A stretch of 64,000 nt of DNA, taken from assembly GCF_040954835.1 (NCBI RefSeq), contig NC_090709.1:39610975-39674974 (forward strand). Direction: 5' to 3'. Of the stretch, positions 1 through 10,764 are shown in pieces; the stretch's first letter is position 1, and each line of letters begins with the position of its first letter. The stretch is from Lepisosteus oculatus (taxonomy: Eukaryota > Chordata > Actinopteri > Semionotiformes > Lepisosteidae). The notes beneath the pieces are model-generated. The model worked only from the letters and a program-made list of their open reading frames with translations. It did no database searches and was not told the origin of the DNA. Position numbers and translations under genes: made by a program.

Positions 1-590
1 TGTGCCGTGTGCAGTGTCCAGTCTGTGCCGTGTGCAGTGTCCAGTCTGTGCCGTGTGCAGTGTCCAGTCAGTGCTGTGTGCAGTGTCCAGTCTGTGCTGT
101 GTGCAGTGTGCAGTCTGTGCCGTGTGCAGTGTCCAGTCTGTGCCATGTCCAGTGAGCCAGCGCAGTGTCCAGTCTGTGCCGTGTGCAGTGTCCAGTCTGT
201 GCCGTGTGCAGTGTCCAGTCTGTGCTCTGTGCAGTGAGCCAGCGCAGTGTCCAGTCTGTGCTGTGTGCAGTGCGCCAGCGCAGTGTCCAGTCTGTGCTGT
301 GTGCAGTGTGCAGTCTGTGCTGTGTGCAGTGTGCAGTCTGTGCTGTGTGCAGTGCGCCAGTCTGTGCAGTGTCCAGCCTGTGCCGTGTGCAGTGTCCAGT
401 CTGTGCTGTCCAGTGCGCCAGCGCAGTGTCCAGTCTGTGCCGTGTGCAGTGTCCAGTCTGTGCCGTGTGCAGTGTCCAGTCTGTGCCGTGTCCAGTGAGC
501 CAGCGCAGTGTCCAGTCTGTGCTGTGTGCAGTGTCCAGTCAGTGCTGTGTCCAGCGAGCCAGCGCCGTGTCCAGCCGCCGTGTCCCCTGT
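1..590. repeat. Minisatellite, about 22-23 bp unit, in SKIV2L intron
   Basis: About 25 imperfect copies of a TGTGCCGTGTGCAGTGTCC-type unit, variants of each other, run from the window edge to just upstream of the acceptor at 597. Many units contain CAG. The open frames across it are artefacts of the repeat. Confidence 0.9.
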
Positions 591-597
591 GTTGCAG

Positions 598-903
598 GGC
601 GTGCAGCGTGTGGTCGCCGTGGCCCAGCGGATCGGCGAGCTGCAGCGGGACTGCGGGCTGGCCCAGTCGGTGGAGGAGTTCGTGGGGCAGTACAAGTTCG
701 GGCTGACGGAGGTGGTGTACTGCTGGGCCCGGGGCATGGTGAGAGACAGCGCCCCCCGCAGGGCCCACGCCGCGTCCAGCAGCCAGCGTGAAGGAAGGAA
801 GGAGGGGTTTGGGTTTCAGGCACAACGTTTTAATAATGCATCGTCCCCGACATTCACCGCATATAACGCCTTTCTGAACGCACCACTCAGAGCGCCTCTC
901 GGG

Positions 904-941
<38 letters not shown>

Positions 942-1554
942 CCCTGTCCTCTCTCTGCCCAGCCCTTCTCGGAGATCGGTGTGTGTGTGTGTGTGTCTGA
1001 CCCTGTCCTCTCTCTGCCCAGCCCTTCTCGGAGATCGGTGTGTGTGTGTGACCCTGTCCTCTCTCTGCCCAGCCCTTCTCGGAGATCGGTGTGTGTGTGT
1101 GTGTGTGTGTCTGACCCTGTCCTCTCTCTGCCCAGCCCTTTTCGGAGATCGGTGTGTGTGTGTGTGTCTGACCCTGTCCTCTCTCTGCCCAGCCCTTTTC
1201 GGAGATCGGTGTGTGTGTGTGTGTCTGACCCTGTCCTCTCTCTGCCCAGCCCTTCTCGGAGATCTGTGTGTGTGTGTCTGACTCTGTCCTCTCTCTGCCC
1301 AGCCCTTCTCGGAGATCGGTGTGTGTGTCTGACCCTGTCCTCTCTCTGCCCAGCCCTTCTCGGAGATCGCGCAGCTGACGGACGTGCAGGAGGGCATCGT
1401 GGTGCGCTGTATCCAGCGTCTGGACGAGGTCCTGAAGGACGTGCGCAACGCCGCCCGCATCGTGGGCGACTCGGTGCTGCACTCCAAGATGGAGCAGGCC
1501 TCCACCGCCATCAAGAGGGACATCGTCTTCACCGCCTCCCTGTACACCCACTGA
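598..1554 (+). CDS. skic2: SKIV2L (SKIC2) RNA helicase, last two coding exons (partial)
   Basis: C-terminal end of the cytosolic Ski2 helicase, the RNA-unwinding subunit of the Ski complex that feeds mRNA to the exosome. Exons: 598-738 (47 codons, begins [10 protein letters not shown], ends YCWARGM) and 1354-1554 (begins PFSEIAQL, ends [11 protein letters not shown], then TGA at 1552-1554). From family knowledge these match the end of the DSHCT domain of vertebrate SKIV2L, including the [27 protein letters not shown] and RRDIVFAASLYT-type motifs. Acceptors end GTTGCAG and TGCCCAG; the donor after 738 is GTGAGA. Both exons are in phase 0. The helicase core lies off the left edge. In mammals the gene is in MHC class III. 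The intron between the exons carries repeated copies of the second acceptor (see the repeat at 905-1353). Confidence 0.95.
905..1353 (+). repeat. Intronic array with copies of the SKIV2L last-exon splice acceptor
   Basis: After a (GT)n tract, a unit of about 50-60 bp repeats. It holds the polypyrimidine tract CCTCTCTCTGCCCAG, the first 16 or so nt of the last exon (CCCTTCTCGGAGATCG, or CCCTTTTC in two copies) and a (GT)n run of variable length. Seven copies precede the real exon start at 1354. AG dinucleotides sit near 962, 1021, 1071, 1133, 1192, 1249 and 1301. Confidence 0.93.
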
Positions 1555-1555
1555 G

Positions 1556-1880
1556 GACATCCAGGACAGGGGGGTCCGGCTGGACACTGGAGGACATCGA
1601 GGACACTGGGGACACAGAGACAGGGGGGTCCGGCTGGACACTGGAGGACATCGAGGACACTGGGGACACAGAGACAGGGGGGTCCGGCTGGACACTGGAG
1701 GACATCGAGGACACTGGGGACACAGAGACAGGGGGGTCCAGCTGGACACTGGAGGACACTGGGGACACAGAGACGGGAGGGTCCGGCTGGACACTGGAGG
1801 ACATCAGGGACACTGGGGACACAGAGACGGGGGGGTCAGGCTGGACACTGGAGGACACTGGGGACACTGGGGGACACTGG
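1556..1880. repeat. Minisatellite in SKIV2L 3' UTR
   Basis: About five copies of a 50-62 bp unit (GGACACTGGAGGACATCGAG core). The array begins at the stop codon: the sequence around the TGA (CACTGAGGACATC) resembles the inner unit (CACTGGAGGACATC), so the UTR array seems to have grown from the end of the coding exon. Confidence 0.85.
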
Positions 1881-2006
1881 GAGTATCAGAAGGGTCGACA
1901 CTCTGGTTTGCTGAGGGTCACAGGGGGTTCACTGGGGGTCTCTGAGGCAGGGGGGCGGTGGGAGAGGAGAGGGGTGGACTGGTCCCGCCAGTCCGCGGAT
2001 TTGGAG

Positions 2007-2012
2007 AATAAA
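2007..2012 (+). terminator. SKIV2L polyadenylation signal
   Basis: AATAAA about 450 bp after the SKIV2L stop codon, with no other good AATAAA between. It lies about 40 bp from an opposing AATAAA at 2051-2056 on the minus strand, so the two transcripts converge tightly. Confidence 0.7.
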
Positions 2013-2050
2013 AGAACCGCCCGAGCTCTCAGGTCGGCTGCTTCCTGATC

Positions 2051-2056
2051 TTTATT
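2051..2056 (-). terminator. Candidate polyadenylation signal of IgSF-1
   Basis: AATAAA on the minus strand (TTTATT on plus). It is the natural 3' end for the leftward Ig receptor gene, convergent with SKIV2L. Not proven, because the terminal exon of that gene is uncertain. Confidence 0.5.
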
Positions 2057-2099
2057 TCCTCCCCCGTCTGTCGCGCCGCCCCGCATCACTTCCTGTCCG

Positions 2100-5000
2100 G
2101 GAGACCGCCTCCTGGACATCAGCCGGGCCACTCACGACACGAGCCCCTTAGACCCGGAGAGGAGCCGGGGTATCGGCTTGTTCCCCACCCCCACCCCCCT
2201 CTGTGTACAGCAGAGCCCCCTGTCCTGACTGGAGGAGCTCACCCAGCTGTGTCTGGAGAGAAGCCAGGGTATCGGCTTCAACCACAGGGCTGGGCAGCTT
2301 GTTCCACACCCCCACCCCCCTCTGTGTACAGCAGAGCCTCCTGTCCTGACTGGGTGCGTGTCTGTGTGTCTGTGTGTCTGTGTGTCTGTGTGTCTGTGTG
2401 TCTGTGTGTCTGTGTGTCTGTGTGTCTGTGTGTGAGTGTGTGTGTGTGTGAGTGTGTGAGTGTGCGTGCCCTGCAGTGGGCTGGTGTCTCGAACCCGTCC
2501 CGCACACAGAGGGTAGAAGACGGGTGGGGTGGAGGTATTGTCTCCCCTGGGGGTTTGGGATCTCCCCGTCCTGCTGGTCCTCGCTCCCTCTCTTCGGAAT
2601 GGGGCCGGCTCCCGTGAGGAATGAGGAATGAGGAATGAGGAATGAGGAATGAGGAATGAGGAATGAGGAATGAGGAATGAGGAATGAGGAATGAGGAATG
2701 AGGAATGAGGAATGAGGAATGAGGAATGAGGAATGAGGAATGAGGAATGAGGAATGAGGAATGAGGAATGCGCGCCGGGGAGCGGTAGAGACGGCGGTGG
2801 TGCCCCTCGCCGCCCCGGGGGGAGACGGGCCCCTCAGGACCGGCCCTCTCCGGGCTCTCCGCGGCGCCCCCGCGTCCGCGCCTGGGAAGAGACTGCCACC
2901 GGGGGGGCCCGGGGCCGGGAGAGGGGGAGGAGCCACTGTGAGAGCCGATCGGTCCCTGGGCCGGGCGCTGGACCGGTGTGAGTGGCCAGCTGTTGTTTCA
3001 GTGTCCAGTCTGTGTGTCACTGTGGCGGTCTGTGTGGGTCAGTCTGTGTGCCACTGTGACAGTCTGTGTGGGTCAGTCAGTGTGCCACTGTGACAGTCTG
3101 TGTGTCACTGTGCCAGTCTGTGTGGGTCAGTCAGTGTGCCACTGTGACAGTCTGTGTGGGTCAGTCACTGTGCCACTGTGACAGTCTGTGTGTGCCAGTC
3201 AGTGTGCCACTGTGGCAGTCTGTGTGTGCCAGTCAGTGTGCCACTGTGCCAGTCTGTGTGGGTCAGTCAGTGTGCCAGTCTGGGCGCAGTGTGTGGGTCT
3301 GGCTGTCCAGTGCTCAGGTCTTTAGTGCCCTCACCTCTCCTCCTGGCCTTGTGCCACGCGGTGACCACAGCTGCGATCATCCCCAGCAGGCCGCCGGCCA
3401 TCAGCGCCGCGTACGCCGAGTAGAAAGTGGAGGTGATGCCGAAGGGGTTCCCCTGCACTGGGCGGGGCAGAAGAGGGAAAGGGCTGAGGGCACTGGTGCC
3501 ACACTCTGCCCCGCCTGGAGGAACTTCACACTGACAACCTGATACTCGCCCCCTGCGTACTCGATCACTGCCAGCCCGCGTAATCGATTTCCTCCATAAC
3601 CCGTCTCCTCCAGCCCACATAATCGATTTCCTGTGTAAACTGTCGCTGCCAGCCCATATGATCGATTTCCTGCTTACTCGATCTCCTCCAGCCCATATAA
3701 TCGATTTCCTGTATAATCTATCGCTGCCAGCCCATATAATCGATTTCCTGTGTACTCGATCTCCTCCAGCCCATATAATCGATTTCCTGTATAATCTATC
3801 GCTGCCAGCCCATATAATCGATTTCCTGCGTACTCGGATCTCCTCCAGCCCATATAATCGATTTCCTGTATAATCTATCGCGTCCAGCCCATATAATCGA
3901 TTTCCTGTGTACTCGGATCTCCTCCAGCCCAGATAATCGATTTCCTGTATAATCTATCGCTGCCAGCCCATATAATCGATATCCTGTGTACTCGGATCTC
4001 CTCCAGCCCATATAATCGATTTCCTGCGTACTCGATCTCCTCCAGCCCATATTATCGATTTCCTGTGTACTCGGATTTCCTCCAGCCCATATAATCGATT
4101 TCCTGCGTACTCGGATCTCCTCCAGCCCATATAATCGATTTACTGTATAATCTATTGCGTCCAGCCCATATAATCGATTTCCTGTGTACTCGGATCTTCT
4201 CCAGCCCATATAATCGATTTCCTGTATAATCTATCGCTGCCAGCCCATATAATCGATATCCTGTATAATCTATCGCTGCCAGCCCATATAATCGATATCC
4301 TGTGTACTCGGATCTCCTCCAGCCCATATAATCGATTTCCTGTATAATCTATCGCTGCCAGCCCATATAATCGATTTCCTGTATAATCTATCGCTGCCAG
4401 CCCATATAATCGATATCCTGTGTACTCGGATCTCCTCCAGCCCATATAATCGATTTCCTGTATAATCTATCGCTGCCAGCCCATATAATCGATTTCCTGT
4501 ATAATCTATCGCTGCCAGCCCATATAATCGATATCCTGTGTACTCGGATCTCCTCCAGCCCATATCATCGATTTCCTGTATAATCTATCGCTGCCAGCCC
4601 ATATAATCGATTTCCTGCATAACCGATCTCCTCCAGCCCACATAATCGATCTCCTGCCAAGCAGATCTCCGGCAGTCCACTCGCTCAACTTCCTGCTTGA
4701 CCCCCCCGCCTGTCAGATAGATCGCTGCCGCCCCGCCCCCCCCCCCCGGCCCCCGCCATCGATGGCCCCCCGCGACCGAGCGCTCGCAGCCCGCGCAGTA
4801 CCTGTCAGCCGGCTCCTCCGCCGGGCGAAGCAGATCCCGTCGTTCAGGGCCTCGCACCAGTACTCCCCGCCGTCCCCCGGGCCCAGCGAGGGGATCGGGA
4901 GCGAGTGGCCCCGGGCGCCCTGCACGGACAGGGGCCGGTCCGGATGGCTGGGGGCCCGGCGGTACCAGGAGACGCGGTGGGGGCCCACCAGGTCCGGGAC

Positions 5001-8000
5001 GCAGGTCAGAGCCGCCGGGCCGCCCGGGGGGACCGAGAGGCGGACGGGGTCCTGCTCGGGACACACTGGGTGGAGGGGACGGAGAGAGTGGACGGGGGTC
5101 AGCGTCGGCGGGGAGGGGCGGGCGGTGGAGGAGGAAGAGGAGGAAGAGGGGAGAGGCGGCCCTCACCCGTCAGGACGAACTCCCACACGGCCTCGCCCGC
5201 CGAGCACTTGTACCGGCCGCTGTGGCGCAGCGACGCCGCGGTGATCGCCAGCGACCCGTTCCGGGACACGACGGGTCCCTTCTCCCTGCGCGCGCTCCTC
5301 GTCTCCGCCGCGCCCGTGTCCGGGCAGGTCACCTGCCCGAAGGGGGTGTGCCAGGTGACCGGCCATCCCACCCTGGAGCAGCCACGGAAGCAGGGGAGCT
5401 CGACCGGCCCTCCCATTGCCACGGAGACATAGATCTGAACTGCGGGGGGGGACACCGGCGCGTCAGACAGAGGTTCCCTGGACCCCGGGGTCTCGACCCG
5501 CTGATCCCCCCTGCAGAGCCGGGGTATCGGCTTCAGCAGCCACAGAACCTGAAGTCTAGACAGGGTTCACACTCGGAAACGGATTCAGACTCGGAAACTG
5601 AAGTGGAAACAGGTTCAGACTCGGAAACTGAAGCAGAAACAGGTTCAGACTCGGAAACTGAATTGGATTCGGATTCAGACTCAGAAACTGAAGTGCAAAC
5701 AGATTCAGACTCGGAAACTGAATTGGATTCGGATTCAGACTCAGAAACTGAAGTGCAAACAGATTCAGACTCGGAAACTGAATTGGATTCGGATTCAGAC
5801 TCAGAAACTGAAGTGCAAACAGATTCAGACTCGGAAACTGAAGTGCAAACGGATTCAGACTCAGAAACTGAAGTGCAAACAGATTCAGACTCGGAAACTT
5901 AAGTGGATTCGGATTCAGACTCGGAAACTGAAGTGGAAACGGATTCAGACTCGGAAACTGAAGTGCAAACGGATTCAGACTCAGAAACTGAAGTGCAAAC
6001 AGATTCAGACTCGGAAACTTAAGTGGATTCGGATTCAGACTCGGAAACTGAAGTGGAAACGGATTCAGACTCGGAAACTGAAGTGGAAACAGATCCCGAC
6101 TCGGAAACTGAAGCGGAAACGGATTCAGACTCGGAAACTGAAGCGGATTCGGATTCAGACTCGGAAACTGAAGCAGATTCGGATTCAGATTCAGACTCAG
6201 AAACTGAAATGCAAACAGATTCAGACTCGGAAACTGAAGTGGATTCAGATTCAGACTCGGAAACTGAAGTGGATTCGGATTCAGACTCGGAAACTGAAGT
6301 GGATTCAGATTCGGATTCAGACTCGGAAACTGAAGTGGATTCAGATTCAGACTCGGAAACTGAAGTGGATTCAGATTCGGATTCAGACTCGGAAACTGAA
6401 GTGCAAGCAGATTCAGACTCAGAAACTGAAGCGGAAACGGATTCAGACTCGGAAACTGAAGCGGAAACGGATTCAGACTCGGAAACTGAAGTGCAAACGG
6501 ATTAAGACTCGGAAACTGAAGTGGAAACAGATCCCGACTCGGAAACTGAAGCGGATTCGGATTCAGACTCGGAAACTGAAGCAGATTCGGATTCAGATTC
6601 AGACTCAGAAACTGAAATGCAAACAGATTCAGACTCGGAAACTGAAGTGGATTCGGATTCAGACTCGGAAACTGAAGTGGATTCGGATTCAGACTCGGAA
6701 ACTGAAGTGGATTCAGATTCGGATTCAGACTCGGAAACTGAAGTGGATTCAGATTCAGACTCGGAAACTGAAGTGGATTCAGATTCGGATTCAGACTCGG
6801 AAACTGAAGTGCAAGCAGATTCAGACTCAGAAACTGAAGCGGAAACGGATTCAGACTCGGAAACTGAAGCGGAAACGGATTCAGACTCGGAAACTGAAGT
6901 GCAAACGGATTAAGACTCGGAAACTGAAGTGGAAACAGATCCCGACTCGGAAACTGAAGCGGATTCGGATTCAGACTCGGAAACTGAAGCAGATTCGGAT
7001 TCAGATTCAGACTCAGAAACTGAAATGCAAACAGATTCAGACTCGGAAACTGAAGTGGATTCAGATTCAGACTCGGAAACTGAAGTGGATTCGGATTCAG
7101 ACTCGGAAACTGAAGTGGATTCAGATTCAGACTCTGAAACTGAAGTGGATTCAGATTCGGATTCAGACTCAGAAACTGAAGTGGATTCAGATTCGGATTC
7201 AGACTCAGAAACTGAAGTGCAAACAGATTCAGACTCTGAAACTGAAGTGGATTCAGATTCAGACTCGGAAACTGAAGTGGATTCGGATTCAGACTCGATA
7301 ACTGAAGTGGATTCAGATTCAGACTCTGAAACTGAAGTGGATTCAGATTCAGACTCTGAAACTGAAGTGGATTCAGATTCAGACTCGGAAACTGAAGTGG
7401 AAACAGATTCAGACTCTGAAACTGAAGTGGATTCGGATTCAGACTCAGAAACTGAAGTGGATTCAGATTCAGACTCGGAAACTGAAGTGGAAACAGATCC
7501 CGACTCAGAAACTGAAGCGGATTCGGATTCAGACTCGGAAACTGAAGCAGATTCGGATTCAGATTCAGACTCAGAAACTGAAATGCAAACAGATTCAGAC
7601 TGGGAAACTGAAGTGGATTCAGATTCAGACTCGGAAACTGAAGTGGATTCAGATTCAGACTCGGAAACTGAAGCGGATTCGGATTCAGACTCGGAAACTG
7701 AAGCGGATTCGGATTCAGACTCGGAAACTGAAGCGGAAACGGACTCTGGGCCCGGGGGTCCAGCAGCAGAACCCGCAGTGACTCACCGGTCAGCTGCGTC
7801 ACCTGGTAGCTGAGGCAGCGTGTCCCCTCCAGCACCACGCAGTAGTAATCGCCGCTGTCCTCCCGGCGGGGGTCCCGGAGGAGGAGGGAGGAGGAGTTGC
7901 CGTCGGAGACCCGCGCCCACTCCCCCAGATCTTCCACCAGCGACGGTGGGTCGGTGCCCGGGAGAGTGGGGACCGCCCTCCGGTGATGGTACCACAGGAC

Positions 8001-9670
8001 GGTCCTGCCCTTGGGCGCAGAGCCATCGGTGCAGCTCAGACTCGTGCTGTCCCCCTCGTGACAGGTCCCCTTGACGTCTTCCAGCTTCCTGGCGCAGACT
8101 GTGGGAGGTGCAGGGAAACTGAGTGGGTGGGTGGCAGCCACAGATCTCTCTTCTCTGTCTACCTGCTGCAGTTCTGACTTCTCTCCTGACGGGCAGCCGA
8201 TCTGACTTCCCTTTCCAAAGGCAGCGGATCTGACCTCTGTCCCCACAGGCAGCGGATCTGACTTCTCTGTCTAACTGCTGCAGATCTGACTTCTCTCCCG
8301 ACAGGCAGGAGATCTGAGATCCTCTCCCGACAGGCAGCAGATCTGAGATCCTCTCCTGACAGACAGCGGATTTGACTTCTCTTTCTAAAGGCAGCGGATC
8401 TGACCTCTGTCCCCACAGGCAGCAGATCTCTCATTACAGTCAGTGGATCTCACTTGTTCTGACAGGCAGCAGATCTGACTTCCCTCTTAACAGGCAGCAG
8501 ATCTGACTTCTCTAGCTAATGTCAGCAGATCTGACGACTGTCCTCTCCGATAGCAGATCTGACTTCCCTCTTAACAGGCAGCAGATCTGACTTCTCTAGC
8601 TAATGTCAGCGGATCTGACGACTGTCCTCTCCGATAGCAGATCTGACTTGAACTTGAACTTGAACTTCATTACCATATGTAACCGGTACTGGTACAATGG
8701 AATTCTTACTTACAGAAAGTCTCTCGATTGTAAAACAAGTGTAAAAAACAAGACAAAGTGCAAACAGACTTCCCTCTTAACAGGCAGCAGATCTGACTTC
8801 TCTAGCTACTGTCAGCGGATCTGACGACTGTCCTCTCCGATAGCAGATCTGACTTCCCTCTTAATAGGCAGCAGATCTGACCTCTTTCTAAAGGCAGCAG
8901 ATCTGTTCTCTTTCCCCACAGGCAGCAGATCTGACTTCTCTCATTACAGTCAGTGGATCTCACTTGTTCTGACAGGCAGCAGATCTGACTTCTCTAGCTA
9001 CTGTCAGCGGATCTGAGGACTGTCCTCTCCGATAGCAGATCCGACTTCCCTCTTAAGAGGCAGCAGATCTGACCTCTTTCCCGACAGCCTATCCAGCAGG
9101 TATGAAATGACCAAGCAGCCCGAGGCAGAGAGAGGAGCCCTTCACCTCACCTGTCAGGCTGTACTGTCTGCGACTGATGAGGCGGCCATCTTCCCATTCC
9201 TCGTACCAGTACAATCCCGAGTCGGACTCAGTAAGGTTGGTGATCTTGATGGTTTGTGTTCCTGCGCTGATTGCCTTACCGGTTTTAGAATCGAAATACT
9301 GGCTAGACATCCCTGAAACCAATACCCGGCCCGTTAGGTCTGGGACAGCGCTCGTGTTCCGTGACAAGTCAGAAACCACCTCCGGTCGATCCGCAGTTTG
9401 CCGGAAGATTTTGCATTCGATGACGGTATTCCTGCACGTCAGGGAGATCGCCCCCCCTCGGCTGACGAACTGCAGCTCTGCATCGGGCTGTGGGTGCTCT
9501 GCAGGGAGAGGGGAGGACACAGGATAGTAGGGTAGCCCAGAGCACCGACTGTCCTCCCCTCCCCAAACACACACACACACAGTCCACACTGACTGTCCAC
9601 ACACACACACACAGTCCACACTGACTGTCCACACACACACACACACACACACACTGTCCACACTGACTGT

Positions 9671-9709
<39 letters not shown>

Positions 9710-10220
9710 CCACACTGACTTTCCCCACACACATACACTGTCCACACTGCCTGTCCCCACACACACACAGTCCACACTGACTGTAAATACACACACACTG
9801 TCCATACTGACTGTCCACACACACACACACAGTCCACACTGACTGTAAATACACACACACTGTCCACACTGACTGTCCACACACACACACAGTCCACACT
9901 GACTGTAAATACACACACACTGTCCATACTGACTGTCCACACACACAGTCCACACTGACTGTAAATACACACACACTGTCCACACTGACTGTCCACACAC
10001 ACATACACTGTCCACACTGACTGTCCACACACACTTACACTGTCCACACTGACTTTCCCCACACACATACACTGTCCACACTGACTGTCCACACACACTC
10101 TGTCCCTACTGACTGTCCACACACACACACACACTGTCCACACTGACTTTCCCCACACACACACAGTCCCCACCGACTGTCCACACACACACACCCTGGA
10201 CAGGACACCAGTCCATCACA

Positions 10221-10276
<56 letters not shown>

Positions 10277-10629
10277 TCCACATTGACTGTCCACACACAC
10301 ACTGATGGTAGACACACACGGTCCACACACACACACACACTGTCCACACATGCACTGCTCATACACTGTTCACACACACGGTCACATAAGCACATTCCAG
10401 GTAGTCGAGTCCAGGAGTATAGCTGATCCTGATCAAGTTGACACTGCTCCAGGTACTCACATTGAGGATTAGAGTAAAACCTGGCAGTTCAACACCCTAA
10501 TTTCTCTCTGCAGACATCACCTGTCCTGTGAGGTCCAGTGTGTTGAGGAGGGAGGCTCTTACCTGTGTTGAGGTGAGCAGTGTGGAGTAGCAGCACCAGC
10601 AGCAGTCCTCTCTCAGTGTCCACACTCAT
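2100..10629 (-). CDS. IgSF-1: four-Ig-domain transmembrane receptor, MHC-linked
   Basis: Putative type I cell-surface immune-type receptor; ligand unknown. Coding exons: 10629-10563 signal peptide ([22 protein letters not shown]); 9498-9151 Ig1; 8098-7787 Ig2; 5439-5167 Ig3; 5065-4802 Ig4; 3457-3335 transmembrane. All are in phase 1, one Ig domain per exon, the classical IgSF layout. Residues: signal 1-22, Ig1 23-138, Ig2 139-242, Ig3 243-333, Ig4 334-421, TM exon 422-462, with a hydrophobic stretch [19 protein letters not shown] and then HKARRR as stop-transfer. Ig2-4 show Cys...Trp...D-x-G-x-Y-x-C. Ig1 has the first Cys, but its F strand reads GLYWYEE, without the usual Cys. The TM has no charged residue, which argues against DAP12-type pairing. 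The last exon is unsettled: an acceptor after TGTCCAG near 2118 would give a tail of about 8 residues, and another acceptor at 2936-2937 opens a long low-complexity frame. The gene could be called an NITR/CD300-like or other multi-Ig receptor; I do not recognise an orthologue. Confidence 0.85.
2161..2351 (-). mobile_element. LINE-tail-derived 121-bp element, about 1.5 units
   Basis: Minus-strand frame reads [18 protein letters not shown], resembling the WNSLP...SFKSRLK end of non-LTR retrotransposon reverse transcriptases. This copy retains the W that other copies have changed to G. It lies in the 3' part of IgSF-1. Confidence 0.7.
2352..2470. repeat. (TGTGTGTC)n microsatellite
   Basis: About 10 copies of an 8-bp TGTGTGTC unit, then TGTGAGTG variants. 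Low complexity, no coding signal. Confidence 0.9.
2617..2768. repeat. (GAGGAAT)n heptamer array
   Basis: About 21 nearly perfect copies of a 7-bp unit. Because 7 is not a multiple of 3, the reading frame cycles every three units, which produces the FLIPHSS minus-strand frame. Confidence 0.95.
2995..3300. repeat. Minisatellite, about 30-33 bp unit
   Basis: About 10 imperfect copies of GTGCCACTGTGACAGTCTGT plus GTGGGTCAGTCA, just downstream (gene sense) of the IgSF-1 TM exon donor. Confidence 0.85.
3575..4680. repeat. 39-40 bp minisatellite with palindromic ATCGAT cores
   Basis: About 27 copies of a unit containing CCCATATAATCGATTTCCTG followed by either TATAATCTATCGCTGCCAG or TGTACTCGGATCTCCTCCAG, the two forms alternating. 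It is AT-rich against the GC-rich surroundings and fills the intron between the Ig4 and TM exons of IgSF-1. Confidence 0.95.
5560..7745. repeat. 2.2-kb 6/18/24-bp minisatellite, open on both strands
   Basis: Units built from GATTCAGACTCGGAAACTGA plus AGTG or AGCG, with variable GATTCG/GATTCA insertions. Higher-order structure is visible: a GATCCCGACTCGG variant recurs near 6090, 6529, 6937 and 7495. The plus strand reads (SDSETEVD)n with four TAA interruptions. The minus strand reads LQFPSLNxNP without a stop and is in frame with the Ig2 exon of IgSF-1. The array lies in the Ig2-Ig3 intron. Confidence 0.95.
8155..9095. repeat. AGATCT-containing minisatellite, about 28-31 bp unit
   Basis: About 28 imperfect copies of ACAGGCAGCAGATCTGACTT with varied tails (CCCTCTTA, CTCTAGCTA, CTCTCCGATAG). 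Larger blocks of 80-90 bp are duplicated. It lies in the Ig1-Ig2 intron of IgSF-1 and is interrupted by an inserted element at 8648-8769. Confidence 0.9.
8648..8769. mobile_element. 122-bp non-autonomous element inserted in satellite
   Basis: Starts with (TTGAAC)3, contains CCATATGTAACCGGTACTGG and ends AAGTGCAAACAGAC. The flanking satellite unit (AGATCTGAC / TTCCCTCTTAA) is resumed exactly on the other side. A second copy of about 100 bp lies near 62271-62361. Possible GAC at both ends of the insertion. Family not identified. Confidence 0.75.
9555..10390. repeat. (CA)n-rich minisatellite
   Basis: Units CACTGACTGTCCACACACAC and CTGTAAATACACACACACTG alternate with (CA)n runs over about 830 bp, between the signal-peptide and Ig1 exons of IgSF-1. 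A single CCTGGACAGGACACCAGTCC segment at 10193-10215 matches the SINE-tail unit seen at 12.9-13.5 kb. Confidence 0.9.
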
Positions 10630-10764
10630 TCTCACCCTGTCCCTGTGATCACTCTCTGCTCTGTATCTCTCCAGGACAAGCACAGCGCCTCAGGGTGTGT
10701 GAGAGTCGGTGTCTTATTCTGAGAGCTGTGACGCAATTTCCCTTACACTGCTGGGCTGTAAGCA

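Noticed and set aside
2148-3020. 290-codon minus frame as a long cytoplasmic tail of IgSF-1
   Set aside because: An acceptor at 2936-2937 is in phase, but the frame then runs through a heptamer array, a (GTGT) tract and LINE-tail sequence, so it is unlikely to be a real tail; kept only as an alternative.
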